Below are positions 7,658 through 18,525 of a DNA stretch of 64,000 nucleotides, piece after piece. Within the stretch, counting starts at the first letter, position 1, and each line of letters begins with the position of its first letter. Under the pieces are notes generated by a model. That model saw only the letters and a program-made list of their open reading frames with translations. It was not told where the DNA came from and ran no database searches. Source of the DNA: Sphingobium fluviale (GTDB lineage: Bacteria; Pseudomonadota; Alphaproteobacteria; Sphingomonadales; Sphingomonadaceae); assembly GCF_004122115.1 (NCBI RefSeq), contig NZ_SBKP01000002.1, positions 278,293 through 342,292 of the forward strand, written 5' to 3'. Made by a program: the position numbers and the translations under genes.

Positions 7658-8295
7658 GCCTTGTCTTCCTTCATGAGCCAGCCGGATAGAGCCACCGCCG
7701 CGCCCGCGCCCAGCAGCTGCATCAGGATGAACGCGGGCGCATCGACCGGGCGGATGCCTGAGAAGCTGCCGGTCAGCGTGCGCGCCAGCGTGACCGCCGG
7801 GTTGGCAAAGCTCGTCGAGCTGGTGAACCAGTAGCCCGCCGTGATCCATGCCGCAACCAGCGCGGGCAGAGAATCGGGCCGATAGCGTGCGCCGAGACGG
7901 ATGGTGAGCAGCAAGCCGAAGGTGGCGACCGTCTCGCCCAGCCACTCGCCGGGGGTCGCGCGGACCTTGATGCCCTGCTGCACCGGCTCCAGCCCGAACA
8001 TCACGTGCGCCAGCATCGCGCCCAGCACCCCGCCCGCCACCTGAGCGAGGATCATCGCGCCACGATTATGCCTGCGCTCAAGAAACAGCGTCACCGCCGG
8101 GTTGAACTGTGCGCCGCTGATCGGGCCGAGCAGGGAAATGAGCACATAAAGCACCGCCGCCGTCGCTGCCGTATTGCCGAGCAGCGCGACCGCATCATTC
8201 CCGCCGCTGAGCCGGTCTGCCATAATGCCGGAACCAATGACGGTCGCCACCAGCAGGGCGGTGCCGAGCAGTTCGGAGGCGAGGATGCGTTTCAT
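7654..8295 (-). CDS. MIP-family channel (aquaglyceroporin, AqpS-like)
   Basis: A 213-residue member of the major intrinsic protein family with two NPA boxes (FNPAVT at about 64-69 and ANPAVT at about 164-169) and six membrane spans. The second NPA is preceded by a small-residue-rich TSSTSF stretch. The start is set at ATG 8295 (KRILASELLG), which gives a normal MIP N-terminus; the open frame continues upstream without similarity. Coupling to arsC is the arrangement described for AqpS of Sinorhizobium meliloti, where arsenite leaves through the channel. General glycerol or water transport is the alternative. Confidence 0.88.
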   Translation of the reverse strand: MKRILASELLGTALLVATVIGSGIMADRLSGGNDAVALLGNTAATAAVLYVLISLLGPISGAQFNPAVTLFLERRHNRGAMILAQVAGGVLGAMLAHVMFGLEPVQQGIKVRATPGEWLGETVATFGLLLTIRLGARYRPDSLPALVAAWITAGYWFTSSTSFANPAVTLARTLTGSFSGIRPVDAPAFILMQLLGAGAAVALSGWLMKEDKA

Positions 8296-8481
8296 GGCTG
8301 CGCCATTCATCGCAATTATTACGGTTTGATGACATTTTGTGGTTCGGCACCGGCCCGCTCCCCCACCCAACCTCCCGACAGGGTAACTTATGGGAGCGCT
8401 GCCGAGGCGCGTGACTCGGCTGCGGGAGGGGGAGCGGGCTGGCACCGCCATCCGAAACGCAGCGAAGCTGCCTGTTTCGGA

Positions 8482-9828
<1,347 letters not shown>

Positions 9829-9838
9829 CGCTGCGCCT

Positions 9839-10315
9839 TTACTCGATCACGACGAGCGGCTGATCGAACTCGACCGGCTGACCAGCCTCGACCAATATGG
9901 CCTTCACCGTTCCGGCGGCGGGGGCATGGATCTGGTTCATCACCTTCATCGCTTCGACGATCAGCAGCGTGTCGCCTGCCTTCACCTGATGGCCGACATG
10001 GATGAAGGGCGCGGCGCCCGGCTCAGGGGACAGATAGGCGGTGCCGACCATCGGGGATTTGACGGCATTGCCAGATGAGGCGGCGGGGGCGGGCGCGGCT
10101 TCGACAGGGGAAGCGGCGGGGCTGGGCGCGGGCTGGGGGGCGGCGGCGTATACAGGTGCGCTTGACGCCACCTGAACCTTGCGCGCGACGCGGATCTTGC
10201 GGTCGCCATCCTCCACCTCGATCTCGGTCAGGTTGGTCGAATCCAGCATGTCCGCCAGTTCACGCACCAGATTAACGTCGATCTGCATTGCGCCCTTGTC
10301 AGTCTTGTCGTTCAT
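9839..10315 (-). CDS. accB: Biotin carboxyl carrier protein of acetyl-CoA carboxylase
   Basis: AccB carries the biotin shuttled between biotin carboxylase and carboxyltransferase. The 158-residue protein has an N-terminal dimerisation part ([19 protein letters not shown]), an Ala/Pro-rich linker (about 50-83) and a C-terminal biotinyl domain with the biotinylation motif EAMKVMNQI, lysine at about 124. The start at 10315 has GAGG just upstream. A second in-frame ATG nine codons later is possible. Confidence 0.96.
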   Translation of the reverse strand: MNDKTDKGAMQIDVNLVRELADMLDSTNLTEIEVEDGDRKIRVARKVQVASSAPVYAAAPQPAPSPAASPVEAAPAPAASSGNAVKSPMVGTAYLSPEPGAAPFIHVGHQVKAGDTLLIVEAMKVMNQIHAPAAGTVKAILVEAGQPVEFDQPLVVIE

Positions 10316-10378
10316 ATGCCCTCTAAATAGGATATTTGACGATTGCGCCTATTGCGGATTGGCGCAGAGCGCAACCGG

Positions 10379-10819
10379 TTAAAGCTCCAGCGCCGCTTCC
10401 AGAGCCAGCATGTAAGACAACGGCCCAAAGCCCGCTATGGTGCCTTTGGCGCCCATGCCGACATAGGATTTGCGACGAAACTCCTCGCGCGCATGCGGGT
10501 TGGAAAGGTGAACCTCGATCACAGGCACGGTGATGCTGCGGACCGCATCGAGCAGCGCGACCGATGTATGCGTCAATCCGCCGGGGTTGAGGATCACGGC
10601 ATGCGCCCCGCTTTCCGCCGCCTCGTGGAGCCAGTCGATCAGATGCCCTTCATGGTTGGACTGGCGGAATTCCAGCCCGACATGCGCACGCGCGGCGACA
10701 TCGTTCATCCGCTCGGCGATGTCATCCAGCGTGTCATAGCCGTAGATTTCCGGCTCCCGGCTGCCCAGCAGATTGAGGTTGGGCCCATTCAGCACCCATA
10801 TCGTCCGGTCTTCGGCCAT
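10379..10819 (-). CDS. aroQ: 3-dehydroquinate dehydratase, type II
   Basis: AroQ catalyses the third step of the shikimate pathway. The 146-residue size is normal for the dodecameric type II enzyme. Motifs include [20 protein letters not shown] at the N-terminus (with the catalytic Tyr), the [15 protein letters not shown] segment, [12 protein letters not shown] and [16 protein letters not shown]. It precedes accB-accC in the same direction, an order often seen in Proteobacteria, and is divergent from thiG. Confidence 0.97.
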   Translation of the reverse strand: MAEDRTIWVLNGPNLNLLGSREPEIYGYDTLDDIAERMNDVAARAHVGLEFRQSNHEGHLIDWLHEAAESGAHAVILNPGGLTHTSVALLDAVRSITVPVIEVHLSNPHAREEFRRKSYVGMGAKGTIAGFGPLSYMLALEAALEL

Positions 10820-10890
10820 GTTTTTCCCCTGTGGCGGCGATTGAGCGGTTGCGGTGCACCGTCAAGCATCCCTATATGCCAGCTCTCAAT

Positions 10891-11922
10891 ATGGCTGTTT
10901 TTACGGAAGGTCTAGGGTTGAGCGTCGACGGCACTATTTCGATCCGGATCAATGGCGAGCATCGCCGGATGCGCGAAGGGCTGAGCCTTGCCGCGCTGGC
11001 GAGTGAACTGGGGTTCGTGCCGGAAAAGATCGCGGTCGAGCGCAACCTCGCGGTCGTGCCACGATCGACGCTGGCGCAGGTCATGGTCGAGGATGGCGAC
11101 GAGCTGGAGATCGTGCACTTCGTCGGCGGGGGCGATCATGCGGCGTCGGTGGCGGAGGATAGCTGGAGCGTCGCGGGCAAGACTTTCCGCTCTCGCCTGA
11201 TCGTCGGCACCGGCAAGTACAAGAGCTTCGAGCAGAATGCGGCGGCTGTGGCGGCATCCGGCGCGGAGATCGTCACCGTGGCGGTGCGGCGCGTCAATGT
11301 GTCTGATCCCAATGCGCCGATGTTGACGGACTATATCGACCCGAAGAAGATCACCTATCTGCCCAACACGGCGGGCTGCTTCACCGGAGAGGAGGCGATC
11401 CGCACCTTGAGGCTGGCGCGCGAGGCGGGCGGATGGGAGCTGGTGAAGCTTGAGGTGCTGGGCGAGGCCCGCACGCTCTATCCCGATATGGTCGAGACGC
11501 TGCGCGCGACCGAGGTGCTGGCCAAGGAGGGCTTCAAGCCGATGGTCTATTGCGTCGACGATCCGATCGCCGCCAAGCGGCTGGAGGATGCCGGGGCGGT
11601 CGCGATCATGCCACTGGGCGCGCCGATCGGCTCCGGCCTTGGCATCCAGAACAAGGTGACTATCCGGCTGATCGTGGAGGGCACATCGCTGCCGGTGCTG
11701 GTCGATGCGGGCGTCGGCACAGCGTCCGAAGCGGCGGTAGCGATGGAGCTGGGCTGCGCGGGTGTGCTGATGAACACCGCGATTGCCGAGGCGAAAGACC
11801 CTGTGCTGATGGCCCGCGCCATGAAGGCGGGTGTCGAGGCCGGGCGCATGGCGTATCTTGCCGGGCGCATGGGCAAGCGCATGTATGCGGACCCGTCCAG
11901 CCCGCTGGCAGGCTTGATCTGA
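10891..11922 (+). CDS. thiG: ThiS-ThiG fusion: sulfur carrier plus thiazole synthase
   Basis: This single frame joins ThiS and ThiG, which make the thiazole part of thiamin. The ThiS-like part starts near [12 protein letters not shown] and ends in a Gly-Gly run (HFVGGGDH) where free ThiS would have its thiocarboxylated C-terminus. ThiG follows from about [14 protein letters not shown], with VRRVNV, the LPNTAGC block and the phosphate loop regions [13 protein letters not shown] and [11 protein letters not shown]. The start is uncertain: ATG 10891 is used, but TTG 10918 follows an AGG-rich stretch and would begin closer to the ThiS fold. No TPP riboswitch was recognised upstream. Because the carrier tail is not free, the fusion is of mechanistic interest. 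Confidence 0.93.
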   Translation: MAVFTEGLGLSVDGTISIRINGEHRRMREGLSLAALASELGFVPEKIAVERNLAVVPRSTLAQVMVEDGDELEIVHFVGGGDHAASVAEDSWSVAGKTFRSRLIVGTGKYKSFEQNAAAVAASGAEIVTVAVRRVNVSDPNAPMLTDYIDPKKITYLPNTAGCFTGEEAIRTLRLAREAGGWELVKLEVLGEARTLYPDMVETLRATEVLAKEGFKPMVYCVDDPIAAKRLEDAGAVAIMPLGAPIGSGLGIQNKVTIRLIVEGTSLPVLVDAGVGTASEAAVAMELGCAGVLMNTAIAEAKDPVLMARAMKAGVEAGRMAYLAGRMGKRMYADPSSPLAGLI

Positions 11923-12022
11923 CGCTGTTCGTCGCACTGTGCGGCGCTTGGTCGCAACGCAGGGAACCATAAACCCACGCCAGACATTTTTTCTATCGTT
12001 CTCAAGCGTAAGGAGCAGAACG

Positions 12023-12193
12023 ATGGGTGAATTTATCGATAAGGCCAAAGGCGTTGCCAATGAGGCCATAGGCAAGGTGAAGCAGCAGAGCAGCAACCCC
12101 GCCACGCGCGACCAAGGCGCTGCCCAGGAAATTAAGGGCAAGGCTCAGAAGGCTATCGGTGGTGTAAAAGGTGCGCTGGGAAACAAGCTGTAA
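12023..12193 (+). CDS. CsbD-family stress-response protein
   Basis: A 56-residue hydrophilic protein of the CsbD type: repeated lysine/glycine/alanine helices with IDKAKGVANEAIGKVKQQ and EIKGKAQKAIGGVKGALG. Members are general-stress proteins of unknown molecular function. An AAGGAG ribosome site lies seven bases before ATG 12023, which fixes the start. It is monocistronic. Confidence 0.88.
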   Translation: MGEFIDKAKGVANEAIGKVKQQSSNPATRDQGAAQEIKGKAQKAIGGVKGALGNKL

Positions 12194-12233
12194 TTGTATT
12201 CAGTTTGTAACAGAATTCTGTGCTTATCGTGAT

Positions 12234-12264
12234 ACGGGTCGCCTTAATTGAGGCGGCCCGTCTG
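12234..12264 (+). terminator. Possible terminator between the CsbD-like gene and the LysR gene
   Basis: ACGGGTCGCCTT (12234-12245) can pair with the segment ending GGCGGCCCGT (to 12261), allowing one G-T pair; only a short T-poor tail follows. It could serve both converging genes. Confidence 0.45.
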
Positions 12265-12270
12265 TCGCGC

Positions 12271-13176
12271 TCAAGCTGCGTGAGGCGCTCTGATGTCAAG
12301 TTGGCTGGCGCGCTCGAATATATCCATGATCAAGGGATCGGTTTCGCCAGCGCGGATCGCTACCTGAAATTCAACGGGCGCTATATCCGTTGCGCCTGGA
12401 ACCTGCACCAACATGCCATCTTCGAGTTGTCGTTGCACCATAGAGTGCGGAAATATGCCGATTCCATTGCCCGCGATCACGATATCGATCATCATCCGCG
12501 CGTTATTGCACAGGTTAACGGAGCGTGTGGCCATGCCAGAGGCGGAAATGGCGTTTTTCATGATCTGGTAGAGCGGCGAGTGGCTGGACAAAGACCAGAT
12601 CGGGAAGTGATCCTTGCCCGCCCCCACTTTCATTGCAGCGACACTTGCGGGGCTAGCGAGCAGCTGGAGATCAACCGTGCCAATGGATCGGGTCTTGAGG
12701 GCGGGGTGGGCTATACGCCCGGCACCGAAGACAAGGTCGGTCTTGCCGCTAAGTATTTGCTGGATGAGGTCTGCGGTGAGTGCGATTTCAATCTCAAGCG
12801 AGACGTTGGGAAAATCTCGCTGAAGGCCCGCCACAAAGCCGGGCAGGCAGCTTGCGGCCGCTATCTCCCCCGCGCCGATCCGTACGATACCATGGGCCTC
12901 GGTCCCTTCCCCGGTGGTCTGAAATATGCCCATGAAGCGGGCCATCAGCGGTTCGCTTTCCCTCACCAGCTGCCTTCCTGCCGGCGTGAGGGTCATGCTT
13001 CGCCCCTCGCGACGGAACAGCCGGGTGCCAAGATGATGCTCCAACTCTTTTACACGGGCCGATATGGCAGGCTGGGTGGTCTTCAGGCGCTCAGCCGCTG
13101 CGCCGAACGTGCCTAGGCGCGCTATCCACAATACCGTCTCGATGTGATAAAATGCGATACGAGTGATAGACATCAA
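12271..13176 (-). CDS. LysR-family transcriptional regulator
   Basis: A 301-residue LTTR. The N-terminal winged HTH reads FYHIETVLWIARLGTFGAAAERL then TTQPAISARVKELEHHLGTRLF (residues about 9-53). The rest is a periplasmic-binding-like effector domain with a helix linker. It is divergent from the CoA-transferase pair starting at 13264, with an AT-rich 87-base gap (13177-13263), the usual layout of an LTTR and its target. Its ligand is unknown; an acetoacetate- or 3-oxoadipate-type compound would fit the neighbour. Confidence 0.93.
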   Translation of the reverse strand: MMSITRIAFYHIETVLWIARLGTFGAAAERLKTTQPAISARVKELEHHLGTRLFRREGRSMTLTPAGRQLVRESEPLMARFMGIFQTTGEGTEAHGIVRIGAGEIAAASCLPGFVAGLQRDFPNVSLEIEIALTADLIQQILSGKTDLVFGAGRIAHPALKTRSIGTVDLQLLASPASVAAMKVGAGKDHFPIWSLSSHSPLYQIMKNAISASGMATRSVNLCNNARMMIDIVIAGNGIGIFPHSMVQRQLEDGMLVQVPGATDIAPVEFQVAIRAGETDPLIMDIFERASQLDIRAPHAA

Positions 13177-13263
13177 TTATGATTATCACAAAAAATAAAT
13201 CATTGGTAATGATGAGTGTGGGCCGATATCTGGTCCCCTTCTCGCATGACCGGAAGGACGGCA

Positions 13264-13974
13264 ATGTCGAAAAAACTCTATCCTAATGCCACAGCGGCGC
13301 TCGATGGGCTGCTGAAGAACGATATTCTGATCGCCAGCGGAGGCTTTGGCCTGTGTGGCTTGCCTGAACGCCTGCTCGATGCGGTGCGCGAGAGCGGCGT
13401 GACCGGCCTCACCTTCGTCTCCAACAATGCGGGGATCGACAACGAGGGCATCGGCAAGCTGCTGCGCACCAAGCAGGTCAGGAAGATGATCTCCTCCTAT
13501 GTCGGCGAGAACAAGGAGTTTGAGCGGCAATATCTGGCTGGCGAGCTGGAGGTGGAGTTCTGCCCGCAGGGCACGCTGGCAGAGCGGATGCGCGCGGGCG
13601 GCGCGGGCATCCCTGGCTTCTACACCAAGACCGGCGTCGGCACGCTCGTTGCCGAGGGCAAGGAAGTGAAGAATTTCGATGACCAGGATTATATATTGGA
13701 GCGCGGCATCGTCGCCGATCTCGCGCTGGTAAAGGCCTGGAAGGCGGACGAGACCGGCAACGTCGTGTTCCGCAAGACAGCGCGCAATTTCAACGTGCCT
13801 GCCGCCACTTGCGGCAAGGTCTGCGTGGTGGAGGTGGAGGAAATCGTGCCGGCTGGCAGCCTCGACCCAGACAGCATCCACCTGCCCGGTGTCTATGTGC
13901 AGCGCATGATTGTCGGCGCGCCCTATGACAAGAAGATCGAGTTCCGCACCACGCGTAGCAGGGAGGCCGCTTAA
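13264..13974 (+). CDS. 3-oxoacid CoA-transferase, subunit A
   Basis: Subunit A of a succinyl-CoA:3-oxoacid CoA-transferase (ScoA/PcaI type), 236 residues. It shows [10 protein letters not shown], the [14 protein letters not shown] segment, [14 protein letters not shown] and the long [20 protein letters not shown] motif family (seen at about 108-127). The start is ATG 13264 after AAGGA. Subunit B follows after one base. The pair could serve acetoacetate/ketone body use or 3-oxoadipate. A second, very similar pair sits at 31301-32661 inside the catechol operon, so this one may be the general acetoacetate enzyme. Confidence 0.93.
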   Translation: MSKKLYPNATAALDGLLKNDILIASGGFGLCGLPERLLDAVRESGVTGLTFVSNNAGIDNEGIGKLLRTKQVRKMISSYVGENKEFERQYLAGELEVEFCPQGTLAERMRAGGAGIPGFYTKTGVGTLVAEGKEVKNFDDQDYILERGIVADLALVKAWKADETGNVVFRKTARNFNVPAATCGKVCVVEVEEIVPAGSLDPDSIHLPGVYVQRMIVGAPYDKKIEFRTTRSREAA

Positions 13975-13975
13975 C

Positions 13976-14635
13976 ATGACGACGCATGATGGCATCGCCA
14001 AGGGCTGGACCCGCGACCAGATGGCCGCCCGCGCGGCGCAGGAGCTGCAGGACGGCTTTTACGTCAACCTCGGCATCGGCATCCCGACACTGGTGGCGAA
14101 CCATGTGCCCGAAGGCATGACGGTGACGCTGCAATCGGAAAACGGCATGCTGGGCATCGGCCCGTTCCCCTTTGAGGGCGAAGAAGACGCGGACCTCATC
14201 AACGCCGGCAAGCAGACGATCAGTGAATTGCCCCACTCCGCCTATTTCGACAGCGCGCAGAGCTTCGCGATGATCCGTGGTGGGCACATTGACCTCACCG
14301 TGCTGGGTGCGATGGAGATTTCCGAAACGGGAGACATCGCCAACTGGATGATCCCCGGCAAGATGATCAAGGGCATGGGCGGGGCGATGGATCTCGTTGC
14401 GGGCGTCAAGAAGATCATCGTGGTGATGGAGCATTGCGCCAAGGACGGCAGCCCCAAGTTCATTCCGGCCTGCACCCTGCCGCTTACCGGCAAGAATGTG
14501 GTGGATATGGTGATCACCGATCTTGCGGTGTTCGCGCGGCCCGATCACAACAGCCCGTTCAGGCTGATCGAGATGGCGCCCGGTGTCACGGCCGAGGACA
14601 TCGCCGCCCGCACGACGGCCCATTATATCAGCTAG
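13976..14635 (+). CDS. 3-oxoacid CoA-transferase, subunit B
   Basis: Subunit B (219 residues) carries the catalytic glutamate, here E55 in the motif [14 protein letters not shown], that forms the enzyme-CoA thioester. Other landmarks are [25 protein letters not shown] and [12 protein letters not shown]. The start is ATG 13976, one base after subunit A. By eye it shares long identical runs with the subunit B at 32011, which marks them as recent paralogues or an exchange pair. The two genes form a short operon closed by a strong terminator. Confidence 0.93.
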   Translation: MTTHDGIAKGWTRDQMAARAAQELQDGFYVNLGIGIPTLVANHVPEGMTVTLQSENGMLGIGPFPFEGEEDADLINAGKQTISELPHSAYFDSAQSFAMIRGGHIDLTVLGAMEISETGDIANWMIPGKMIKGMGGAMDLVAGVKKIIVVMEHCAKDGSPKFIPACTLPLTGKNVVDMVITDLAVFARPDHNSPFRLIEMAPGVTAEDIAARTTAHYIS

Positions 14636-14675
14636 TTTCGCTCGGTCGAAGGCCGGGCACAAGAGCCTGCACGGG

Positions 14676-14708
14676 GTCGGGCCGCTCGAATGGGCGGCCC
14701 GACTTTTT
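14676..14708 (+). terminator. Rho-independent terminator after the CoA-transferase pair
   Basis: GTCGGGCCGC (14676-14685) is fully complementary to GCGGCCCGAC (14694-14703), followed by five T. The remainder of the 334-base gap to acnA (14636-14969) holds no gene that I can see; it presumably contains the acnA promoter. Confidence 0.92.
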
Positions 14709-14969
14709 CATGCCGGTTGCGCCTGGGCTGTACCGTGCGATTATATATCCGACTATAGTGGGTAAATGCCCGCCGCGCGTTGACTTTTGGCCTTTATCCG
14801 CTATCGCGCTGCAGCATCAGGTTAACCTGCTTTGACCGCCGGTTGATGGGCGGGGCGCATGGGCGAGCCGGGGGTACTGCAACATTGCCTGAACCCCTTG
14901 GCCGCGACTGCCTCACTCATCCTCCCCATCCGGCCCGGCCCAGGCACTTTTGCGAGGGAGCAACGCGCA

Positions 14970-17642
14970 ATGACAGCAATCGGACAGGACTCTTTGGGCA
15001 CGCGCCAGACGCTCAGCGTCGGCGGCAAGAACTACGCTATCTATTCGCTCAAGAAAGCGGCGGAAAAGCTGGGCGACGTTTCGCGCCTGCCCTTCAGCAT
15101 GAAAGTCCTGCTCGAAAACCTGCTGCGCTTTGAGGACGGCGGCTTTACTGTGTCTACTTCCGATATTCAGGCGGTGGTTGACTGGCAGAAGAACCCCAGC
15201 GAATCATCGAACGAGATCCAGTATCGCCCCGCGCGCGTGCTGTTGCAGGACTTCACCGGCGTGCCCTGCGTGGTGGACCTCGCCGCCATGCGCGATGCGA
15301 TCGCAAAGCTCGGCGGCGACACCAGCAAGATCAACCCGCTGGTGCCGGTCAACCTCGTGATCGACCACTCGGTGATGGTCGATGAGTTCGGCCACCCCAA
15401 GGCGTTCGAGCAGAATGTCGAGATCGAATATCAGCGCAACATGGAGCGCTATGACTTCCTGAAATGGGGCTCGAAGTCGCTCGCCAATTTCTATGCCGTG
15501 CCGCCAGGCACCGGCATCTGCCATCAGGTGAACCTTGAAAATATCGCGCAGACGGTGTGGACGAGCGCGGACGCCAGCGGCGAGATCGTCGCCTATCCCG
15601 ATACCTGCGTCGGCACGGACAGCCACACCACCATGGTGAACGGCCTCGGCGTGCTCGGCTGGGGCGTGGGCGGCATCGAGGCGGAAGCGGCTATGCTTGG
15701 CCAGCCCGTATCCATGCTCATCCCCGAAGTCGTCGGCTTCAAGCTGACCGGCAGCCTCAAGGAAGGCGTCACCGCGACCGACCTGGTGCTGACCTGCACC
15801 AACATGCTGCGCAAGCATGGCGTGGTGGGCCGCTTCGTCGAATATTTTGGCCCCGGCCTTGCCGCCCTGACGCTGGCAGACCGCGCGACCCTCGCCAACA
15901 TGGCGCCGGAATATGGCGCGACCTGCGGCTTCTTCGGCATTGACGACAAGACGCTGGACTATCTGCGCCTCACCGGCCGCGAGGAAGACCAGATCGCTTT
16001 GGTCGAGGCCTATGCCAAGGAGCAGGGCTTCTGGATCGACCCGGCCATCGAGCCGATCTTCTCCTCCACGCTGGAGCTGGACCTCGGCACCGTGGTGCCC
16101 TCGCTCGCCGGGCCGAAGCGCCCGCAGGACCGGGTGGACCTGACGGAAGTGGACGACGTGTTCGCCAAGGACATGGCCGAGACATACAAGAAGGCCAACG
16201 CGCGTGTGCCGGTCGACGGCAAGGACTTCACCATCGGCGACGGCGACGTGATGATTGCCGCGATCACGAGCTGCACCAACACGTCGAACCCCGGTGTGCT
16301 GGTCGCCGCAGGGCTGGTCGCCAAGAAAGCGGACGAGCTGGGCCTCAAGCCCAAGCCCTGGGTCAAGACTTCGCTGGCGCCCGGTAGCCAAGTCGTCACC
16401 GACTATCTGAACAAGGCGGGCCTTCAGACCCACCTCGACAATGTCGGCTTCAACCTCGTCGGCTATGGCTGCACCACCTGCATCGGCAACTCCGGTCCGC
16501 TGGCGGACCCGATCAGCAAGGCGATCAACGACAATGGCCTCGTCGCCGCCGCCGTGATCTCCGGCAACCGCAACTTCGAGGGCCGCGTTTCGCCGGATGT
16601 GCGCGCGAACTTCCTCGCCAGCCCGCCGCTGGTCGTCGCCTACGCGCTCAAGGGCACGGTGATCGAGGATTTCACCACGACGCCGATCGGGCAGGGCAAG
16701 GATGGGCAGGACGTGTACCTCAAGGACATCTGGCCGACCAACGACGAGGTCTATTCGACGATGGCGGGCTGCATGGACCGCGCGATGTTCCAGGCGCGCT
16801 ATGCCGATGTCTACAAGGGCGATGCGCATTGGCAGGCGATCAACGTCACCGGCTCGGAAACATACCAGTGGCGCGCTGGCTCCACCTATGTCGCGAACCC
16901 GCCCTATTTCGAGGGTATGAGCATGACACCCGCCCCGGTGCAGGACATCGTCGGCGCCAAGCCGCTCGCGATTCTGGGCGATTCGATCACCACCGACCAC
17001 ATCTCGCCTGCCGGCAACATCAAGGCCGACAGCCCCGCCGGCAAGTGGCTGATGGAGCATCAGGTCAGCAAGGCAGATTTCAACAGCTATGGCGCGCGGC
17101 GCGGCCATCATGAAGTGATGATGCGCGGCACCTTCGCCAATATCCGTATCAAGAACGAGATGGTGCCCGGCATCGAAGGCGGCATGAGCCGCTATGGCGA
17201 TGAGGTCGCGCCCATTTATGACGTGGCGATGAAGCACAAGGCTGACGGTACGCCGATGGTCGTCGTTGCGGGCAAGGAATATGGCACCGGCTCCAGCCGT
17301 GACTGGGCGGCGAAGGGCACCAACCTGCTCGGCGTGCGCGCGGTGATCGTGGAGAGCTTCGAGCGCATCCACCGCTCCAACCTCGTCGGCATGGGCGTTT
17401 TGCCGCTGCAGTTCAAGAACGGCGAGACGCGCGAGAGCCTTGGCCTTACCGGCGACGACACGTTCACGATCACCGGCGTGGCCGATCTTCAGCCGCGGCA
17501 GGACGTTACTGTCGTCGTGACGCGCAAAGACGGCAGCGTCTTCACCTTTACCGCGCTGTGCCGCATCGATACGGCGAACGAGGTGGAATATTTCCGCAAC
17601 GGCGGCATCCTGCACTATGTGCTGCGCAAACTGGCTTCATAA
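14970..17642 (+). CDS. acnA: Aconitate hydratase A
   Basis: AcnA interconverts citrate and isocitrate in the TCA cycle. The 890 residues match the AcnA/IRP1-type enzyme. The 4Fe-4S ligands are visible as SCTNTSNP and [12 protein letters not shown], along with the substrate loop [20 protein letters not shown] and the swivel-domain motif [14 protein letters not shown]. The start is ATG 14970 after GAGGGAG; the longer open frame upstream is rejected. It is transcribed alone and closed by a terminator at 17671. Confidence 0.98.
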   Translation: MTAIGQDSLGTRQTLSVGGKNYAIYSLKKAAEKLGDVSRLPFSMKVLLENLLRFEDGGFTVSTSDIQAVVDWQKNPSESSNEIQYRPARVLLQDFTGVPCVVDLAAMRDAIAKLGGDTSKINPLVPVNLVIDHSVMVDEFGHPKAFEQNVEIEYQRNMERYDFLKWGSKSLANFYAVPPGTGICHQVNLENIAQTVWTSADASGEIVAYPDTCVGTDSHTTMVNGLGVLGWGVGGIEAEAAMLGQPVSMLIPEVVGFKLTGSLKEGVTATDLVLTCTNMLRKHGVVGRFVEYFGPGLAALTLADRATLANMAPEYGATCGFFGIDDKTLDYLRLTGREEDQIALVEAYAKEQGFWIDPAIEPIFSSTLELDLGTVVPSLAGPKRPQDRVDLTEVDDVFAKDMAETYKKANARVPVDGKDFTIGDGDVMIAAITSCTNTSNPGVLVAAGLVAKKADELGLKPKPWVKTSLAPGSQVVTDYLNKAGLQTHLDNVGFNLVGYGCTTCIGNSGPLADPISKAINDNGLVAAAVISGNRNFEGRVSPDVRANFLASPPLVVAYALKGTVIEDFTTTPIGQGKDGQDVYLKDIWPTNDEVYSTMAGCMDRAMFQARYADVYKGDAHWQAINVTGSETYQWRAGSTYVANPPYFEGMSMTPAPVQDIVGAKPLAILGDSITTDHISPAGNIKADSPAGKWLMEHQVSKADFNSYGARRGHHEVMMRGTFANIRIKNEMVPGIEGGMSRYGDEVAPIYDVAMKHKADGTPMVVVAGKEYGTGSSRDWAAKGTNLLGVRAVIVESFERIHRSNLVGMGVLPLQFKNGETRESLGLTGDDTFTITGVADLQPRQDVTVVVTRKDGSVFTFTALCRIDTANEVEYFRNGGILHYVLRKLAS

Positions 17643-17670
17643 GCCAGTAAGGCGTTATGACTGATGCAAG

Positions 17671-17704
17671 TGGCGGGGCGAGGCTTGGCTTCCCCCGCCA
17701 TTTT
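17671..17704 (+). terminator. Rho-independent terminator after acnA
   Basis: TGGCGGGG (17671-17678) pairs with CCCCGCCA (17693-17700), followed by four T. It ends just before the small membrane protein pair. Confidence 0.82.
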
Positions 17705-17718
17705 CATGGAGAGGGTGC

Positions 17719-17970
17719 ATGACAGCCATTTTTATAGAAGCTGCGGGCTGGATCGGCGCGATCTGCGTTTTCACGGCCTATGTGCTGCTTTCCACGGGCA
17801 GGCTCACCAGCCAGTCCGCGTCCTTCCATATCCTCAACATGATCGGTGCGGCGGGGTTCGTCATCAATACCTGGGCGCATGGTGCGATCCCGTCGATGGC
17901 CCTCAATATTGTCTGGGCGGGCGTGGGTGCCTATGCACTGTTCAGGATCATCCGCAACCACCAGCGTTGA
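17719..17970 (+). CDS. Small membrane protein, CBU_0592-like
   Basis: An 83-residue protein of almost only membrane segments (about three spans) with the pattern AGWIGAICVFTAYVLLSTG and an MIGAAGFVINTWAHGAIPS core. It resembles the CBU_0592-type family of small integral membrane proteins of unknown function. It is followed 10 bases later by a paralogue with the same layout, so the two may form a heteromeric membrane complex. Confidence 0.75.
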   Translation: MTAIFIEAAGWIGAICVFTAYVLLSTGRLTSQSASFHILNMIGAAGFVINTWAHGAIPSMALNIVWAGVGAYALFRIIRNHQR

Positions 17971-17980
17971 AGGGGGCGCA

Positions 17981-18244
17981 ATGTCAGTTCTGATCGAGGC
18001 GATAGGCTGGGGTGGTGCCAGCCTTATCCTCAGCGCCTATGTCGCCAACTCCAATGGCTGGCTTAACCGGCAGGACTGGCGCTATCAGCTCCTGAACCTC
18101 GTTGGCGCTTGCTCCTTCGTCCTTTATACGGCTGCGCACAGCACTTGGGCCACGATGACGCTGAACGGCATCTGGGCCTGCGTCGCGGCGGTGGCGCTGG
18201 TCCGCATTGTGCGCGGCGGGGGGCGCAACGTTTCGGAAAAATAG
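17981..18244 (+). CDS. Small membrane protein, CBU_0592-like (second copy)
   Basis: An 87-residue membrane protein with the same architecture as its upstream neighbour (IEAIGWGGASLILSAYV, then LNLVGACSFVLYTAAHS and LNGIWACVAAVALVRI). The start is ATG 17981 with AGGGGG upstream; the open frame continues farther but overlaps the previous gene. Tandem duplication is the simplest explanation. Function unknown. Confidence 0.75.
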   Translation: MSVLIEAIGWGGASLILSAYVANSNGWLNRQDWRYQLLNLVGACSFVLYTAAHSTWATMTLNGIWACVAAVALVRIVRGGGRNVSEK

Positions 18245-18245
18245 C

Positions 18246-18440
18246 CTATTTCTTCAACGGGCAGGTGCTCAGGCCGATCAGGCTGTAGAGCGGGCAGGTG
18301 CCAAACAGCCCGGTAAGCAGCGGCACCACGCCGATCCACCCCCACGGCACCAGCTTGCCGCTGACAGCCAGCGCAATCAGCACCACCCCCAGAATGATCC
18401 GCAGTACGCGGTCTATACCCCCGACATTGGTCTTGAACAT
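18246..18440 (-). CDS. DUF2892 (YgaP-like transmembrane) protein
   Basis: A 64-residue protein with NVGGIDRVLRIILGVVLIAL at the start, a short GWIGVVPLLTGLFGTCPLYSLIG core and a cysteine near the end (STCPLKK). This is the two-helix membrane domain of DUF2892, found free-standing or fused to rhodanese (YgaP). There is no rhodanese partner nearby. The start is ATG 18440 after a GGAGAA ribosome site. Converges on the small membrane protein pair. Confidence 0.85.
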   Translation of the reverse strand: MFKTNVGGIDRVLRIILGVVLIALAVSGKLVPWGWIGVVPLLTGLFGTCPLYSLIGLSTCPLKK

Positions 18441-18525
18441 ATTCGTTCTCCTTCCTGCCGCGAGGGTAGAAAGGTGCTGACGCCGCGCAATGATCTGGGT
18501 CAAGAGCGAGGATGGCGTGCCCCGC

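Noticed and set aside
15204..17615. An 803-codon open frame antisense to acnA
   Set aside because: It mirrors the codons of a certain gene; high GC in third positions opens the opposite strand. No family motifs.
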